Positions 8,036 to 16,833 of a stretch of 64,000 nt of DNA are shown piece by piece. Positions within the stretch are counted from its first letter, which is position 1. Every line of letters begins with the position of its first letter. Source of the DNA: Chromatocurvus sp046260765 (GTDB taxonomy: Bacteria > Pseudomonadota > Gammaproteobacteria > Pseudomonadales > Halieaceae); assembly GCA_046260765.1 (NCBI GenBank), contig JBHEOO010000014.1:1-64000 (forward strand), written 5' to 3'. Under the pieces are notes generated by a model. The model was given only the letters and a program-made list of their open reading frames with translations, did no database searches and was not told the origin of the DNA. Made by a program: the position numbers and the translations under genes.

Positions 8036-9721
8036 ATGTTCTCGAGACGAAATTTCCTGCGCATTTCTTCTTTGCTTGGCGGCGGAGTTGTGCTGTCCAC
8101 CGCGCTGTCCGGCCGGTCAGCGCTCGCGCAGCAACCCGAACTTTCCGCTGCTACCTTTGCTCACGGTGTGGCCAGCGGTGACCCGCTGTCGGATGGCATG
8201 ATTCTGTGGACCCGGGCAACGCCCCAGGGTGCGCCCGCGTCGCTCACGCTGGCCTGGGAGCTGGCGGAGGACGACGCATTCCACGATATTCTGCGCAGTA
8301 GCACCGTGGAGGCCGAAGCAGCCAGGGATTACACGTTGAAAATTGATGTTCGCGAGCTGGAAGCCGGCAAGACCTATTACTACCGCTTCAGGTCGGCCAC
8401 TGCAGAGAGTGGCTCCGGCCGCGCAAAAACGCTTCCCGTCGCGGGCGCGGCCGCTGTAAAGCTTGCGATCCTGTCGTGTGCAAATTACCCGGCAGGTTAT
8501 TTTCATGCCTATCGGGAAGCGAGTCGCATTGAGGATCTCGACGCCTTTGTGCACCTGGGTGATTACATCTATGAATACGGTGCCAACGGCTACGCTACCG
8601 AGCGGGCGCAGGCCCTGGGGCGCCTGTTCCCGGACGACAATGCGGGTGAGCTGTATACCCTCGAGGATTACCGCCGTCGCTATGCGCTGTACCGTCGCGA
8701 TGACGATCTGCAGGCGATGCATGCTGCGGCGCCTTGCATCGCGGTCTGGGACGATCACGAAGTGGCCAATGACACCTGGCGTGACGGCGCCGAGAATCAC
8801 TCCGCCGACGAGGGCGATTTCTACGCCCGCAAGCTGGCTGCCGTGCAGGCCTGGCATGAATGGTTGCCCGTTCGTCCGCCGGCGGGGGAGCAGAGCGAGC
8901 AGATCTACCGCAGCTTCGACTTCGGGGGACTGCTGGCACTGCACATGCTGGATACCCGGATCATCGCCCGCGACAAACAGCTTGAGTACGCCGATTACCG
9001 CGATCCAGAAACTGGCCAGATGGATGCTGAGGGTTTTACCGTCGATCTGTCCCGGGCAGACCGCGCGCTGCTCGGCGACAGCCAGCTCGCCTGGCTGGGT
9101 GCGCAGTTGGCAGGTTCTGAAGCGACCTGGCAGCTTCTCGGGCAACAGGTGCTCATGGGGCGGATGTTCATGCCGGCAGAGGTACTTGCTGCAGAGTCGT
9201 ATCGGGATATCCCGCCGCGAATTGAGGCGCTGGCGGTACTCAAGTCGAGGCTTCTCTCGGGCGAATCGCTAAGCCAGCAGGATCTGGACCGGCTGCAGCG
9301 CGTCACGCCCTACAACCTCGATGCCTGGGACGGTTACCCGGCGGAGCGGGAAAAGCTGTATGCCATGGCACAGCAGGCAGGGAAACAGATTGTCAGCCTG
9401 GCCGGTGATACGCACAACGCCTGGTACAGCGAGCTGACCGACCGCAACGGCAAGGCCTGCGGCGTTGAGCTGGCGACATCCAGCGTGACGTCCCCCGGCA
9501 TGGAAGTCTACTTTCAGATGAATACCGATACCGCGGAGCGTCTGGCGCAGGGCCTGACCTTGCTGATCGACGACCTTCAATACTGCAATCTGCATCAGCG
9601 CGGCTTTCTGGTCGTGACGGCGACGGCGGCAGATCTTCAGGCGGAGTGGACGTTTATCGACACTGTACACGCGCGCGACTACCGCATTGCGGGTGTGCAC
9701 CGGGAGTATTTCACTGCATGA
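8036..9721 (+). CDS. phoD: PhoD-like alkaline phosphatase/phosphodiesterase, Tat-exported
   Basis: This 561-residue protein begins with a twin-arginine signal (SRRNFLR, hydrophobic stretch, cleavage near ALAQQ). The PhoD N-terminal domain starts at FAHGVASGDPL. The metallophosphatase domain shows FVHLGDYIYEYG, WDDHEVAND and LAGDTHNAWYS, which carry metal ligands. PhoD enzymes release phosphate from phosphodiesters outside the cytoplasm, usually with Ca and Fe. ATG 8036 is preferred over GTG 8027 because GAGGTGG at 8024-8030 lies five bases upstream. No convincing Pho box was seen. Confidence 0.93.
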   Translation: MFSRRNFLRISSLLGGGVVLSTALSGRSALAQQPELSAATFAHGVASGDPLSDGMILWTRATPQGAPASLTLAWELAEDDAFHDILRSSTVEAEAARDYTLKIDVRELEAGKTYYYRFRSATAESGSGRAKTLPVAGAAAVKLAILSCANYPAGYFHAYREASRIEDLDAFVHLGDYIYEYGANGYATERAQALGRLFPDDNAGELYTLEDYRRRYALYRRDDDLQAMHAAAPCIAVWDDHEVANDTWRDGAENHSADEGDFYARKLAAVQAWHEWLPVRPPAGEQSEQIYRSFDFGGLLALHMLDTRIIARDKQLEYADYRDPETGQMDAEGFTVDLSRADRALLGDSQLAWLGAQLAGSEATWQLLGQQVLMGRMFMPAEVLAAESYRDIPPRIEALAVLKSRLLSGESLSQQDLDRLQRVTPYNLDAWDGYPAEREKLYAMAQQAGKQIVSLAGDTHNAWYSELTDRNGKACGVELATSSVTSPGMEVYFQMNTDTAERLAQGLTLLIDDLQYCNLHQRGFLVVTATAADLQAEWTFIDTVHARDYRIAGVHREYFTA

Positions 9722-9738
9722 GCGTACCAGGCTTGATG

Positions 9739-9766
9739 TTGCTCTGCTCATCGATAAAGCTATACT
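9739..9766 (+). promoter_or_regulatory. Predicted promoter of the acyl-CoA dehydrogenase operon
   Basis: TTGCTC (9739-9744) and TATACT (9761-9766) are spaced by 16 bases, about 50 bases before the chosen start at 9816. A direct repeat CTCAATTATT (9765-9774 and 9785-9794) lies just downstream and could be an operator. Confidence 0.4.
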
Positions 9767-9815
9767 CAATTATTTGAAGCAACGCTCAATTATTCGGCAC
9801 AAGGCATCGCTGACC

Positions 9816-10988
9816 ATGGCCCTGGACTTCGACGGTGCACGACTGCCGAATCCCAATATGACCGCTGACCACGACGCATGGCGTTCGCAACTGCGTCGTT
9901 TCGTCGATACCGAGATCGCGCCCTTTGCCGACGACTGGGACGAGGCCGGTCGTATCCCCGATGAGCTTTGGCCGAAGGCTGCCGCAGTGGGCCTGCTGGG
10001 TATGGGCTACCCGGAAGCCTTTGGCGGTACCAGCGAAGGGATTGATGTCTGGCATCAGTGGATTGTCGCCGAGGAGCTCTCGCGTTTCGCCGCTGGTGGC
10101 GTGAATGCGAGCCTGATGGTGCACGGTATCGGCCTGCCGCCGGTGATTCACTGGGGCAGCGATGCAATGAAAGACACGGTGGCGCCGGCGGTGCTCGCCG
10201 GTGAAAAGCATATTGCCCTGGGTATTACCGAACCCGGTGGAGGGTCCGATGTCGCTTCGCTGGCGACAACCGCGGTGCGCGACGGTGACGTCTATGTTGT
10301 TAACGGTTCCAAAACCTATATCACCGGCGGCATGCGCGCCAACTGGGTATCCACGGCGGTGCGCACGGGCGACAGCGGTGCCCGCGGTGTTTCAATGTTG
10401 CTCATTCCCACGGATGCACCTGGCTTCTCGCGCACGCCGCTGGAGCGCAAGATGGGCTGGTGGGCATCGGATACGGCAACCCTGTACTTCGACAACGTCC
10501 GTGTGCCCGCAGAGAATCTGATCGGCCCCGAGAACCAGGGTTTCCTGGTTATCATGACCAATTTCAACTCGGAGCGCATGGCCATGGCCGCGAGCATGGA
10601 GGCACTGGGGCGTGTCTGCCTGGAAGAGGCGGTGCGGTGGGCGCAGCAGAGGAGCACCTTTGGCAAACGCCTGGCGGACCACCAGGTTATCCGACACAAG
10701 ATTGCGCAGATGAAACAGAAGCTCAATGCCACGCAGGCCTATATCCGGCTGTGTTACGAAAGCATTGCCGCGGATGCCGCCTGCCCAGGCGATATTGCAC
10801 TGCTGAAGGTGCAGGCCAGCGAGACCCTGGAATTCTGTGCCCGTGAGGCCATGCAGATACTCGGGGGCATTGGCTACATGCGCGGCAACCGCGTGGAGCG
10901 CATCTACAGGGAGGTGCGGGTCAATGCCATCGGCGGTGGCTCGGAAGAGATTATGCGAGATCTCGCTGCGAGGCAGTACGGAGTATGA
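9816..10988 (+). CDS. Acyl-CoA dehydrogenase (LCAD/IVD-like active site)
   Basis: This 390-residue flavoenzyme has the full acyl-CoA dehydrogenase fold, with ITEPGGGSDVASL, QQRSTFGKRLADHQVIRHKIA and MQILGGIGYMRG. The position that carries the catalytic Glu in medium-chain enzymes reads GGGSEEIM. A Glu in NSERMAMA matches the helix-G base of long-chain and isovaleryl-CoA dehydrogenases. It oxidises acyl-CoA to enoyl-CoA with FAD. An earlier in-frame ATG at 9687 would overlap phoD and add 43 residues not typical of the family, so ATG 9816 was chosen. A GST follows two bases after the stop. Confidence 0.9.
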   Translation: MALDFDGARLPNPNMTADHDAWRSQLRRFVDTEIAPFADDWDEAGRIPDELWPKAAAVGLLGMGYPEAFGGTSEGIDVWHQWIVAEELSRFAAGGVNASLMVHGIGLPPVIHWGSDAMKDTVAPAVLAGEKHIALGITEPGGGSDVASLATTAVRDGDVYVVNGSKTYITGGMRANWVSTAVRTGDSGARGVSMLLIPTDAPGFSRTPLERKMGWWASDTATLYFDNVRVPAENLIGPENQGFLVIMTNFNSERMAMAASMEALGRVCLEEAVRWAQQRSTFGKRLADHQVIRHKIAQMKQKLNATQAYIRLCYESIAADAACPGDIALLKVQASETLEFCAREAMQILGGIGYMRGNRVERIYREVRVNAIGGGSEEIMRDLAARQYGV

Positions 10989-10990
10989 GC

Positions 10991-11611
10991 ATGAAGCTGT
11001 GGCACTGCGGCGGCGCTCGCTCGTTGCGCCCTCTGTGGACGCTTGAGGAACTCGGGCTGGATTACGAGCTGGTTGTGCTGCCGTTTCCACCGCGGGTGTT
11101 TGACAGGGATTTTCTCAGCATCAACAGCCTGGGCACTGTGCCCTTCTTTACACACGACGAGGTCGAAATGACTGAGTCCGTCGCGATCTGCCAGTACCTC
11201 GCTGAGCGTGATCCGGCGCAGGCGTTGGCTGTGCCCCGCGAGCACCCGCAGTACGCTGCCTACCTGAACTGGCTGCACCAGGCCGACGCCACGCTCACTT
11301 TTCCGCAGACCATTGTCCTGCGCTACACCTACCTTGAGCCGGGACCGGACAAGGCTGCCATTGCCGAGGATTATGCGCGCTGGTTCATTGCCCGACTGCG
11401 ACGGCTCGATGCTCACCTCGAAACCCATGAGTATCTGGTGGACGGGCGTTTCACCGTCGCCGATATCGCGGTGGGCTACGCTCTGTACCTCGGCCGATCC
11501 CTGAGGCTGGACGACCGCTACCAGCCGCAGACCAGGCACTATCTTGAACGACTCCTGGCGCGACCCGCGCTGCAGCGGGCCGACGCCATGGCGCCCGCGC
11601 TAGACCTGTGA
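10991..11611 (+). CDS. Glutathione S-transferase family protein
   Basis: This 206-residue protein starts MKLWHCGGARSLRPLW, the thioredoxin-fold N terminus of bacterial GSTs, with VPFFTHDEVEMTESVAIC binding the glutathione gamma-glutamyl group. An all-helical C-terminal domain follows (DGRFTVADIAVGYAL, the N-capping motif). ATG 10991 is preferred over 10985 because GGAG (10980-10983) is seven bases from it but only one from 10985. It sits between acyl-CoA dehydrogenases, so a role in detoxifying or isomerising an intermediate is possible but unproven. Confidence 0.88.
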   Translation: MKLWHCGGARSLRPLWTLEELGLDYELVVLPFPPRVFDRDFLSINSLGTVPFFTHDEVEMTESVAICQYLAERDPAQALAVPREHPQYAAYLNWLHQADATLTFPQTIVLRYTYLEPGPDKAAIAEDYARWFIARLRRLDAHLETHEYLVDGRFTVADIAVGYALYLGRSLRLDDRYQPQTRHYLERLLARPALQRADAMAPALDL

Positions 11612-11636
11612 TGATTTAAACTGACAAGAGACAGCC

Positions 11637-12839
11637 ATGACGCCTGAACGACACGAACTCGACAGCTTCCGCGAGGAAGTCGCGGCCTGGCTCGCGGAAA
11701 ATCGCCCTGCGGACCCTGGCTTTCTGCTGCCGCAATCCTTCATGGAGGTCAGCACGGACCAGCAGCTGGATTTCCTCAGGGAATGGCAGAACAGGGTGTG
11801 GTCGGCCGGCTACCTGGGCATGGCCTGGCCACGTGAGTACGGGGGTGGCGGCGTCGACCCGGCCTTCCAGTCCATTGTGGACCAGGAAATGCGCCGTGCT
11901 GGCGTGCCCATCTGTTTCAATGTGATCGGGCTTGGCTGGGCCGGCCCACTCATCAACGATATTGGCACCGAGGAAGAGAAGTCGACCTACCTGAAGGGCA
12001 TCCTCAGCGCGGAGGATATCTGGTGCCAGGGCTTTTCAGAGCCAGACCACGGCTCCGATCTCGGCGCTGCACAGACCCGGGCGGTGCGCGATGGCGATGC
12101 CTACGTGATCAACGGCAGCAAGATCTGGACGACGATGGGCAACTATGCCAAATACATGATCCTGCTGGCGCGAACGAACCCGGAAGCGCCGCGCAAATAC
12201 GATGGCCTGTCGTTTTTTCTGTCGCCTATGCAGGTACCCGGCATCGAGACGCGGCCTATCCGCAAGCTGACGGGAGAATACGGTTTTACTGAAACGTTCT
12301 TCACCGACGCGCGTATTCCAAAGGCATGTCGCATGGGTGCGGAGGGCGATGGCTGGAAAATCGCCATGAAAACCCTGCAGTATGAGCGCGGTGCCGAGGC
12401 CGGCGCAGCGGGTGGCCTGGCCTTCGTGCGCGTGTCCATCGACGACATGATTGATGCGCTGCGGGACGTCTCGCGGGACGGGCGCCCTGTGCTGGAGGAC
12501 CCGCTGCTGCGCGATGAGCTGGTGAAGCTGGTCATGGAGGAAAAAGCGATGGCGCTTGGCGACCGCCGGTCTGCCATCGCGCCGTTGACCACGGACTATC
12601 CCTATTCGCTGCCCCTGTCGAACAAGCTGCGCTGGACCGAGTATTCGCGGCGCCTGCGCCAGTTTGCGGTCGGTGCCCAGGGAGCTTTCGGCAGCCTGTA
12701 TGTGGGCGACGATGCCGCAAGGCAGGGTGGATTCTGGCAGCGCGCCTACATGAACAGTTTCTCTGCGACCATTGGTGGCGGCACCAGCCAGGTGCAGGCG
12801 AACATTATTGCCGAGCATGTTCTCGGCCTGCCGAAGTAG
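11637..12839 (+). CDS. Acyl-CoA dehydrogenase, large-type subunit
   Basis: This 400-residue member has WPREYGGGGVDPAFQ, CQGFSEPDHGSDLGAAQTRA, INGSKIWTT and a C terminus GGGTSQVQANIIAEHVLGLPK. It belongs to the FadE28/FadE29-like branch often found with a smaller divergent partner, and such a partner follows within ten bases. Actinobacterial relatives form alpha2-beta2 enzymes acting on sterol side chains or branched acyl-CoAs; the substrate here is unknown. It is the third gene of the run starting at 9816. Confidence 0.9.
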   Translation: MTPERHELDSFREEVAAWLAENRPADPGFLLPQSFMEVSTDQQLDFLREWQNRVWSAGYLGMAWPREYGGGGVDPAFQSIVDQEMRRAGVPICFNVIGLGWAGPLINDIGTEEEKSTYLKGILSAEDIWCQGFSEPDHGSDLGAAQTRAVRDGDAYVINGSKIWTTMGNYAKYMILLARTNPEAPRKYDGLSFFLSPMQVPGIETRPIRKLTGEYGFTETFFTDARIPKACRMGAEGDGWKIAMKTLQYERGAEAGAAGGLAFVRVSIDDMIDALRDVSRDGRPVLEDPLLRDELVKLVMEEKAMALGDRRSAIAPLTTDYPYSLPLSNKLRWTEYSRRLRQFAVGAQGAFGSLYVGDDAARQGGFWQRAYMNSFSATIGGGTSQVQANIIAEHVLGLPK

Positions 12840-12848
12840 GTGACGCGC

Positions 12849-13970
12849 ATGTCGGTGATCGGAAGTACGCGACTCGCACTGGGCGAGGAGCAGGCGATGC
12901 TGCTGGACGTGGCGACGGATTTCTGCCGCCGCCAGTCGCCAATGTCTGCCGTGCGTGCCCAACTGGATACGCCGCCAGGGTTTGACGATGCGGTATGGCG
13001 GCAGATGATCGAGCTGGGCTGGACGGGAATCGCCCTGCCCGAAGCCGTGGGTGGCTCTGCCCTGGGGGTGGCGTCTGTCGTGCCGGTGGCGGAAGCCCTT
13101 GGGCGCGCCATGCTGGGTACGCCGCTGCTATCGACGACGCTTGCGGGACAGCTACTGCAGCGCGCTGCGCCGGGAACCCAGGACGATGTGCTGGCGGAGA
13201 TCGCAGCCGGTTCTGTGGCGACCGTGGCACTGCTGGAAAACGAGGATTGGGGGAATACCCGGTATCAGGCAAGCCTGGACGGTGATAATTGTCTGAGCGG
13301 TGAAAAAATGCTGGTGTGGGATGCGCAGTCGGCGGACCTGTTGGTGGTGGTTGCCCGGGATGGCGCTGGCGAGCCGGTGCTTGCCCTTGTGCGCCGCGCG
13401 TCGCTGGCAGACGCTGCGCTGGTCCCGCATACGCTGATTGACGAGACGCGCCGAGCCGCCCGCATTGATTTTACCGGCGTACAGGCCGAGGCGGTCATAA
13501 CGGGCCCCAGCGTGTCTTCAGCCTTGCGCGACTACCAGCTTCTTGGCGCTCTGCTGCTTGCTGCGGAGGCAGGCGGCAGTGCAGCGTCCTGCCTCGATAC
13601 GACCGTGGAATACTTGAAAACCCGCAAACAGTTCGGCAAGCTGATCGGCTCGTATCAGGCCCTGAAGCATCCTGCGGTGGAGATACTGACAGCGGTGGAT
13701 GCGACACGATCCTTCGTTTATCACGCGGCGAGCCTGGTCGGTGAGGAGCCGCTGGCGCGGGAGGCGGAAATTGCCTGTCGCATGGCGAAAGCTCAGGGCA
13801 CGGAAACCCTGTGTTATGCCGGCGACCGCGCAATCCAGTTTCACGGCGGCATGGGCTTTACCTACGAGTGTGATGCGCAGTTGTACTTGCGCCGCGCGCA
13901 GTGGACTCAGCAGCAGTTCGGCGACGCCCGGCATCATCGCACGCATCTGGCGGCGCTGCTTCTGGATTGA
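12849..13970 (+). CDS. Acyl-CoA dehydrogenase, partner-type subunit
   Basis: This 373-residue protein is a divergent acyl-CoA dehydrogenase, with LALGEEQAMLLDVATDFC at the N terminus, VEYLKTRKQFGKLIGSYQALKHPAVE, and FHGGMGFTYECDAQLYLRRAQ at the end. ATG 12849 is preferred over GTG 12840 because AGGTGA (12838-12843) is five bases upstream. It follows directly after the larger dehydrogenase, which suggests a heteromeric pair. Middle-region FAD/substrate motifs are weaker than in its neighbours. Confidence 0.88.
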   Translation: MSVIGSTRLALGEEQAMLLDVATDFCRRQSPMSAVRAQLDTPPGFDDAVWRQMIELGWTGIALPEAVGGSALGVASVVPVAEALGRAMLGTPLLSTTLAGQLLQRAAPGTQDDVLAEIAAGSVATVALLENEDWGNTRYQASLDGDNCLSGEKMLVWDAQSADLLVVVARDGAGEPVLALVRRASLADAALVPHTLIDETRRAARIDFTGVQAEAVITGPSVSSALRDYQLLGALLLAAEAGGSAASCLDTTVEYLKTRKQFGKLIGSYQALKHPAVEILTAVDATRSFVYHAASLVGEEPLAREAEIACRMAKAQGTETLCYAGDRAIQFHGGMGFTYECDAQLYLRRAQWTQQQFGDARHHRTHLAALLLD

Positions 13971-14076
13971 ACTGTGTGTAGGTAGAGAATAATCTGTTCA
14001 GGTTGCGACCGCCGTTTCCGTGAAGTCGGTGCGGCGCCGCGCCGTCCGCTCATCGTCCCCGGGCGTATACTGAGGC

Positions 14077-15468
14077 ATGACCAAGAAATCATTGCTTAAC
14101 CGCCGCGGCGCTTTTGGCCGCGGTCTCGCCGTTTCCGTTGCCGGATTACGCGCCGGTGGTGCGTTTGCCCTCGATGGCGCTCTGCAGCGCCTGCGCGGCG
14201 CCGAAGCCGGAGCAGATTCCGATATGCTGCGCCGCGAAGCCCGGCGCTTTGTCTCTCAGCTCGGTCGCCTCAAGGGCACCTATGTCAAGATAGGGCAGAT
14301 GTTCGCCCTGCTCGGCGAACACTTTCTTCCGCCGGCGCTGACCGAGGCGCTGCATGAGCTCGAATCCGAGACCCACCCAATGCCGTGGTCGGAAATTGAA
14401 CCGGCCCTGCGTGCCTCATTAGGTGACAGGCTGGACGAGCTGGAGGTGGAAACCACGGCCCTGGCTGCGGCATCTCTCGCCCAGGTGCACCGTGCGACGG
14501 TACGCAGCAGTGGAGAACAGATCGTGCTCAAGATCCAGTATCCCGGCCTTGCGCGGGTCATCGACGGTGATTTTGATGCGGTGGTTCGCATGCTACTGCT
14601 GGCTCGCTGGATCAAGGGCGGGCGCGAGCTTGACGACTGGCTGGGCTCGATGCGCCAGCAGCTGCACCACGAGATCGATTACCTGCGTGAAGCGCGAATG
14701 GGCGACCATATCAGCGCCAGTGTCGCGGCACGCGGCGAGTCGCTTGACGCACGCGGCGTCTATCTGCATGTACCCGAGCGTCACCCCCGCTACTGCACGC
14801 GGGAAGTCCTGGCTCTGGAATACATCGACGGCAGACGGGTCAATCACCCGGATATTGCCGCACTCTCCCAACGGCGTCGCAACGCCCTGGGGCGCGGTAT
14901 GCTGGATCTGTTCTTTTTGGAGCTGTATCACTGGGGCCTGCTGCAGACAGACCCCAACTTCGGCAATTACCTTATCAGGCGCCGTGCGGGTCGCGACGAA
15001 CTGGTCCTGCTGGATTTTGGTTCCATGCTGCAATGTGACAATGATTTTCTGCACAACTTCGGCAGCACCATCGCGGCGGGGCAGCGTCAGGACCAGGACA
15101 CGATTGTACGGGGTCTGGTTGGCCTCGGCTGCCTGCGCCCGGATAGCAGCGAGTTTGCCCGCGATACCTTCAGCGACTTCTGTCTGCAGCTGCTCGAGCC
15201 TCTGCGGCCACCGGCAGAGCTGCCGACGGAATACTGCAACGCCCGCGGTGAGTATCGTTGGGGGCAGTCGCGCCTGATGCAGCGGGTCGGCAGACAGGCG
15301 GCGAGTTCGGCGGCTACCCGACATTTCGCTACACCCTCCCGGGAGTTTGCGATGATTGTGCGCAAATTGACGGGCGTTTTCACGTTCATTGCCGTTCTCG
15401 ATGCCGAATTCAATGGCTATGAACTGGTGAGAGGCTATATCGATACCTGGCTGGAGGAGACTGCTTGA
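14077..15468 (+). CDS. ABC1/AarF (UbiB-family) atypical kinase 1
   Basis: This 463-residue protein shows the KxGQ motif (TYVKIGQMFALLG), the alanine-rich loop AAASLAQVHRAT, a lysine in IVLKIQYPG, and QTDPNFGNYLIRRRAG followed by VLLDFGSM, the family's metal-binding region. UbiB/COQ8 proteins are atypical kinases or ATPases linked to quinone and lipid metabolism. A TATACT hexamer ends five bases before the ATG. The gene overlaps a second ABC1 kinase by four bases and is therefore unlikely to be the main ubiB, which normally lies with ubiE/ubiJ. Confidence 0.9.
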   Translation: MTKKSLLNRRGAFGRGLAVSVAGLRAGGAFALDGALQRLRGAEAGADSDMLRREARRFVSQLGRLKGTYVKIGQMFALLGEHFLPPALTEALHELESETHPMPWSEIEPALRASLGDRLDELEVETTALAAASLAQVHRATVRSSGEQIVLKIQYPGLARVIDGDFDAVVRMLLLARWIKGGRELDDWLGSMRQQLHHEIDYLREARMGDHISASVAARGESLDARGVYLHVPERHPRYCTREVLALEYIDGRRVNHPDIAALSQRRRNALGRGMLDLFFLELYHWGLLQTDPNFGNYLIRRRAGRDELVLLDFGSMLQCDNDFLHNFGSTIAAGQRQDQDTIVRGLVGLGCLRPDSSEFARDTFSDFCLQLLEPLRPPAELPTEYCNARGEYRWGQSRLMQRVGRQAASSAATRHFATPSREFAMIVRKLTGVFTFIAVLDAEFNGYELVRGYIDTWLEETA

Positions 15469-16829
15469 GCGCTGACAAAGACAAGGGCAAGAACGGCGAC
15501 GACGGTAAAACCGTTGTCAAGCCCCGCAGTAAACAGAGCGCCGTGCCGACCGGCCGTGTCGGTCGTTTTGCCCGGGTGGCCCGCCTGACCGCAGGCGTGG
15601 CGGGTGGCATGCTGGCCGAGAGCACGCGACAGTGGCGCGCGGGCAACCGGCCACGCCGCCGGGATCTGCTGCTGACGCCCGGCAACGCGAAACGCGTGGC
15701 GGACCAACTGGCGGATATGCGCGGTGCTGCAATGAAGCTCGGGCAGATTCTGTCGATGGACAACGGTGACATGCTGCCGCGCGAGCTTGCAGATATCCTC
15801 GGTCGCCTGCGCTCCGAGGCGAGCGCCATGCCCGAGTCGCAGCTGCACGCCGCGATGACCGAAGCGTATGGCGCCGACTGGGAGTCCCTGTTCAGTGAAT
15901 TTGACCGCAATCCCATTGCCGCCGCCTCCATCGGTCAGGTCAACCGGGCTGTGGATCAAGACGGGCGCGAGCTCGCCCTGAAAATCCAGTATCCCGGCGT
16001 GGCGAAGAGCATTCGCAGCGATGTCGACAACATCGCCACGGTCTTGCGCATGTCAGGCCTGCTGCCTGCAGGTGTCGACATGACACCGCTGCTGGAAGAC
16101 GCCAAGTCACAGCTCGAGGATGAAGCCAACTACATGAAGGAGGCTGACTTTCTCAAGGCGTTTCACGACGTGCTCGCCGATGATGACCGATTCATTGTAC
16201 CGGCGCTGCAGCCGGAGCTGACGCGTCGCAATGTGCTGGCCATGAGCTACGTGGCGGGCGGTCCCATCGAGGAACTGGTGCGCAAGCCCCAGGCCGAGCG
16301 CGACCGGGTGATGACAGCGCTGGTAGAGCTCATGCTGACCGAGCTGTTCAAGCTGCGCCTGGTGCAGACTGATCCCAACTTCGCCAACTATCAGTATCGC
16401 TTTGCCACGGGTGACATCGTGCTGCTGGATTTTGGCGCCACCCGGGCCTTCAAGGCGCGTTTCGTGAACAACTACCGCAAGCTGGCTGCCGCCGCCATCG
16501 CCGGCGATCGAAAACGTATGGTGGAGGCGGCCGAGAAGGTGGGCTACGCCATGGGCGACGAGGACTCGGTCTATCGTGAGCTGGTGCTGGAGCTGCTGCT
16601 GCTGGTGCTCGAACCCCTGCGGTTTGAGGGCGACTACGATTTTGCCGCCTCCGACATGCCGGCGCGACTCACTGAGCTTGCCCAGTCCGCTGCGTCACAT
16701 TCGGATTTCTGGCACGCGCCGCCCACCGACGTCGTGTATTTCCACCGCAAGGTTGGTGGTATGTACATGCTGGCAAGCCGCATGGGTGCTCGGGTCAACG
16801 CCAATAAGCTGATGCGGGAGTGGCTGTAA
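15465..16829 (+). CDS. ABC1/AarF (UbiB-family) atypical kinase 2
   Basis: This 454-residue paralogue of the preceding gene has AAMKLGQILSMD, AAASIGQVNRAV, LALKIQYPGVAKSI, LVQTDPNFANYQY and VLLDFGATRAFK. The start is TTG at 15465, which overlaps the upstream stop (TTGA); GGAGGA at 15452-15457 supports it. It is four bases from the photolyase gene, so all three genes are probably one transcript. The first 40 residues are basic and probably disordered. Confidence 0.9.
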   Translation: MSADKDKGKNGDDGKTVVKPRSKQSAVPTGRVGRFARVARLTAGVAGGMLAESTRQWRAGNRPRRRDLLLTPGNAKRVADQLADMRGAAMKLGQILSMDNGDMLPRELADILGRLRSEASAMPESQLHAAMTEAYGADWESLFSEFDRNPIAAASIGQVNRAVDQDGRELALKIQYPGVAKSIRSDVDNIATVLRMSGLLPAGVDMTPLLEDAKSQLEDEANYMKEADFLKAFHDVLADDDRFIVPALQPELTRRNVLAMSYVAGGPIEELVRKPQAERDRVMTALVELMLTELFKLRLVQTDPNFANYQYRFATGDIVLLDFGATRAFKARFVNNYRKLAAAAIAGDRKRMVEAAEKVGYAMGDEDSVYRELVLELLLLVLEPLRFEGDYDFAASDMPARLTELAQSAASHSDFWHAPPTDVVYFHRKVGGMYMLASRMGARVNANKLMREWL

Positions 16830-16833
16830 GCTG

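Noticed and set aside
7990..8036. T-run at 8010-8016 as a terminator after the M20 gene
   Set aside because: No stable stem precedes it; the T-run lies in the short spacer to phoD.
8117..9145. 342-codon minus-strand frame inside phoD
   Set aside because: It is antisense to the metallophosphatase core and lacks any recognisable fold.
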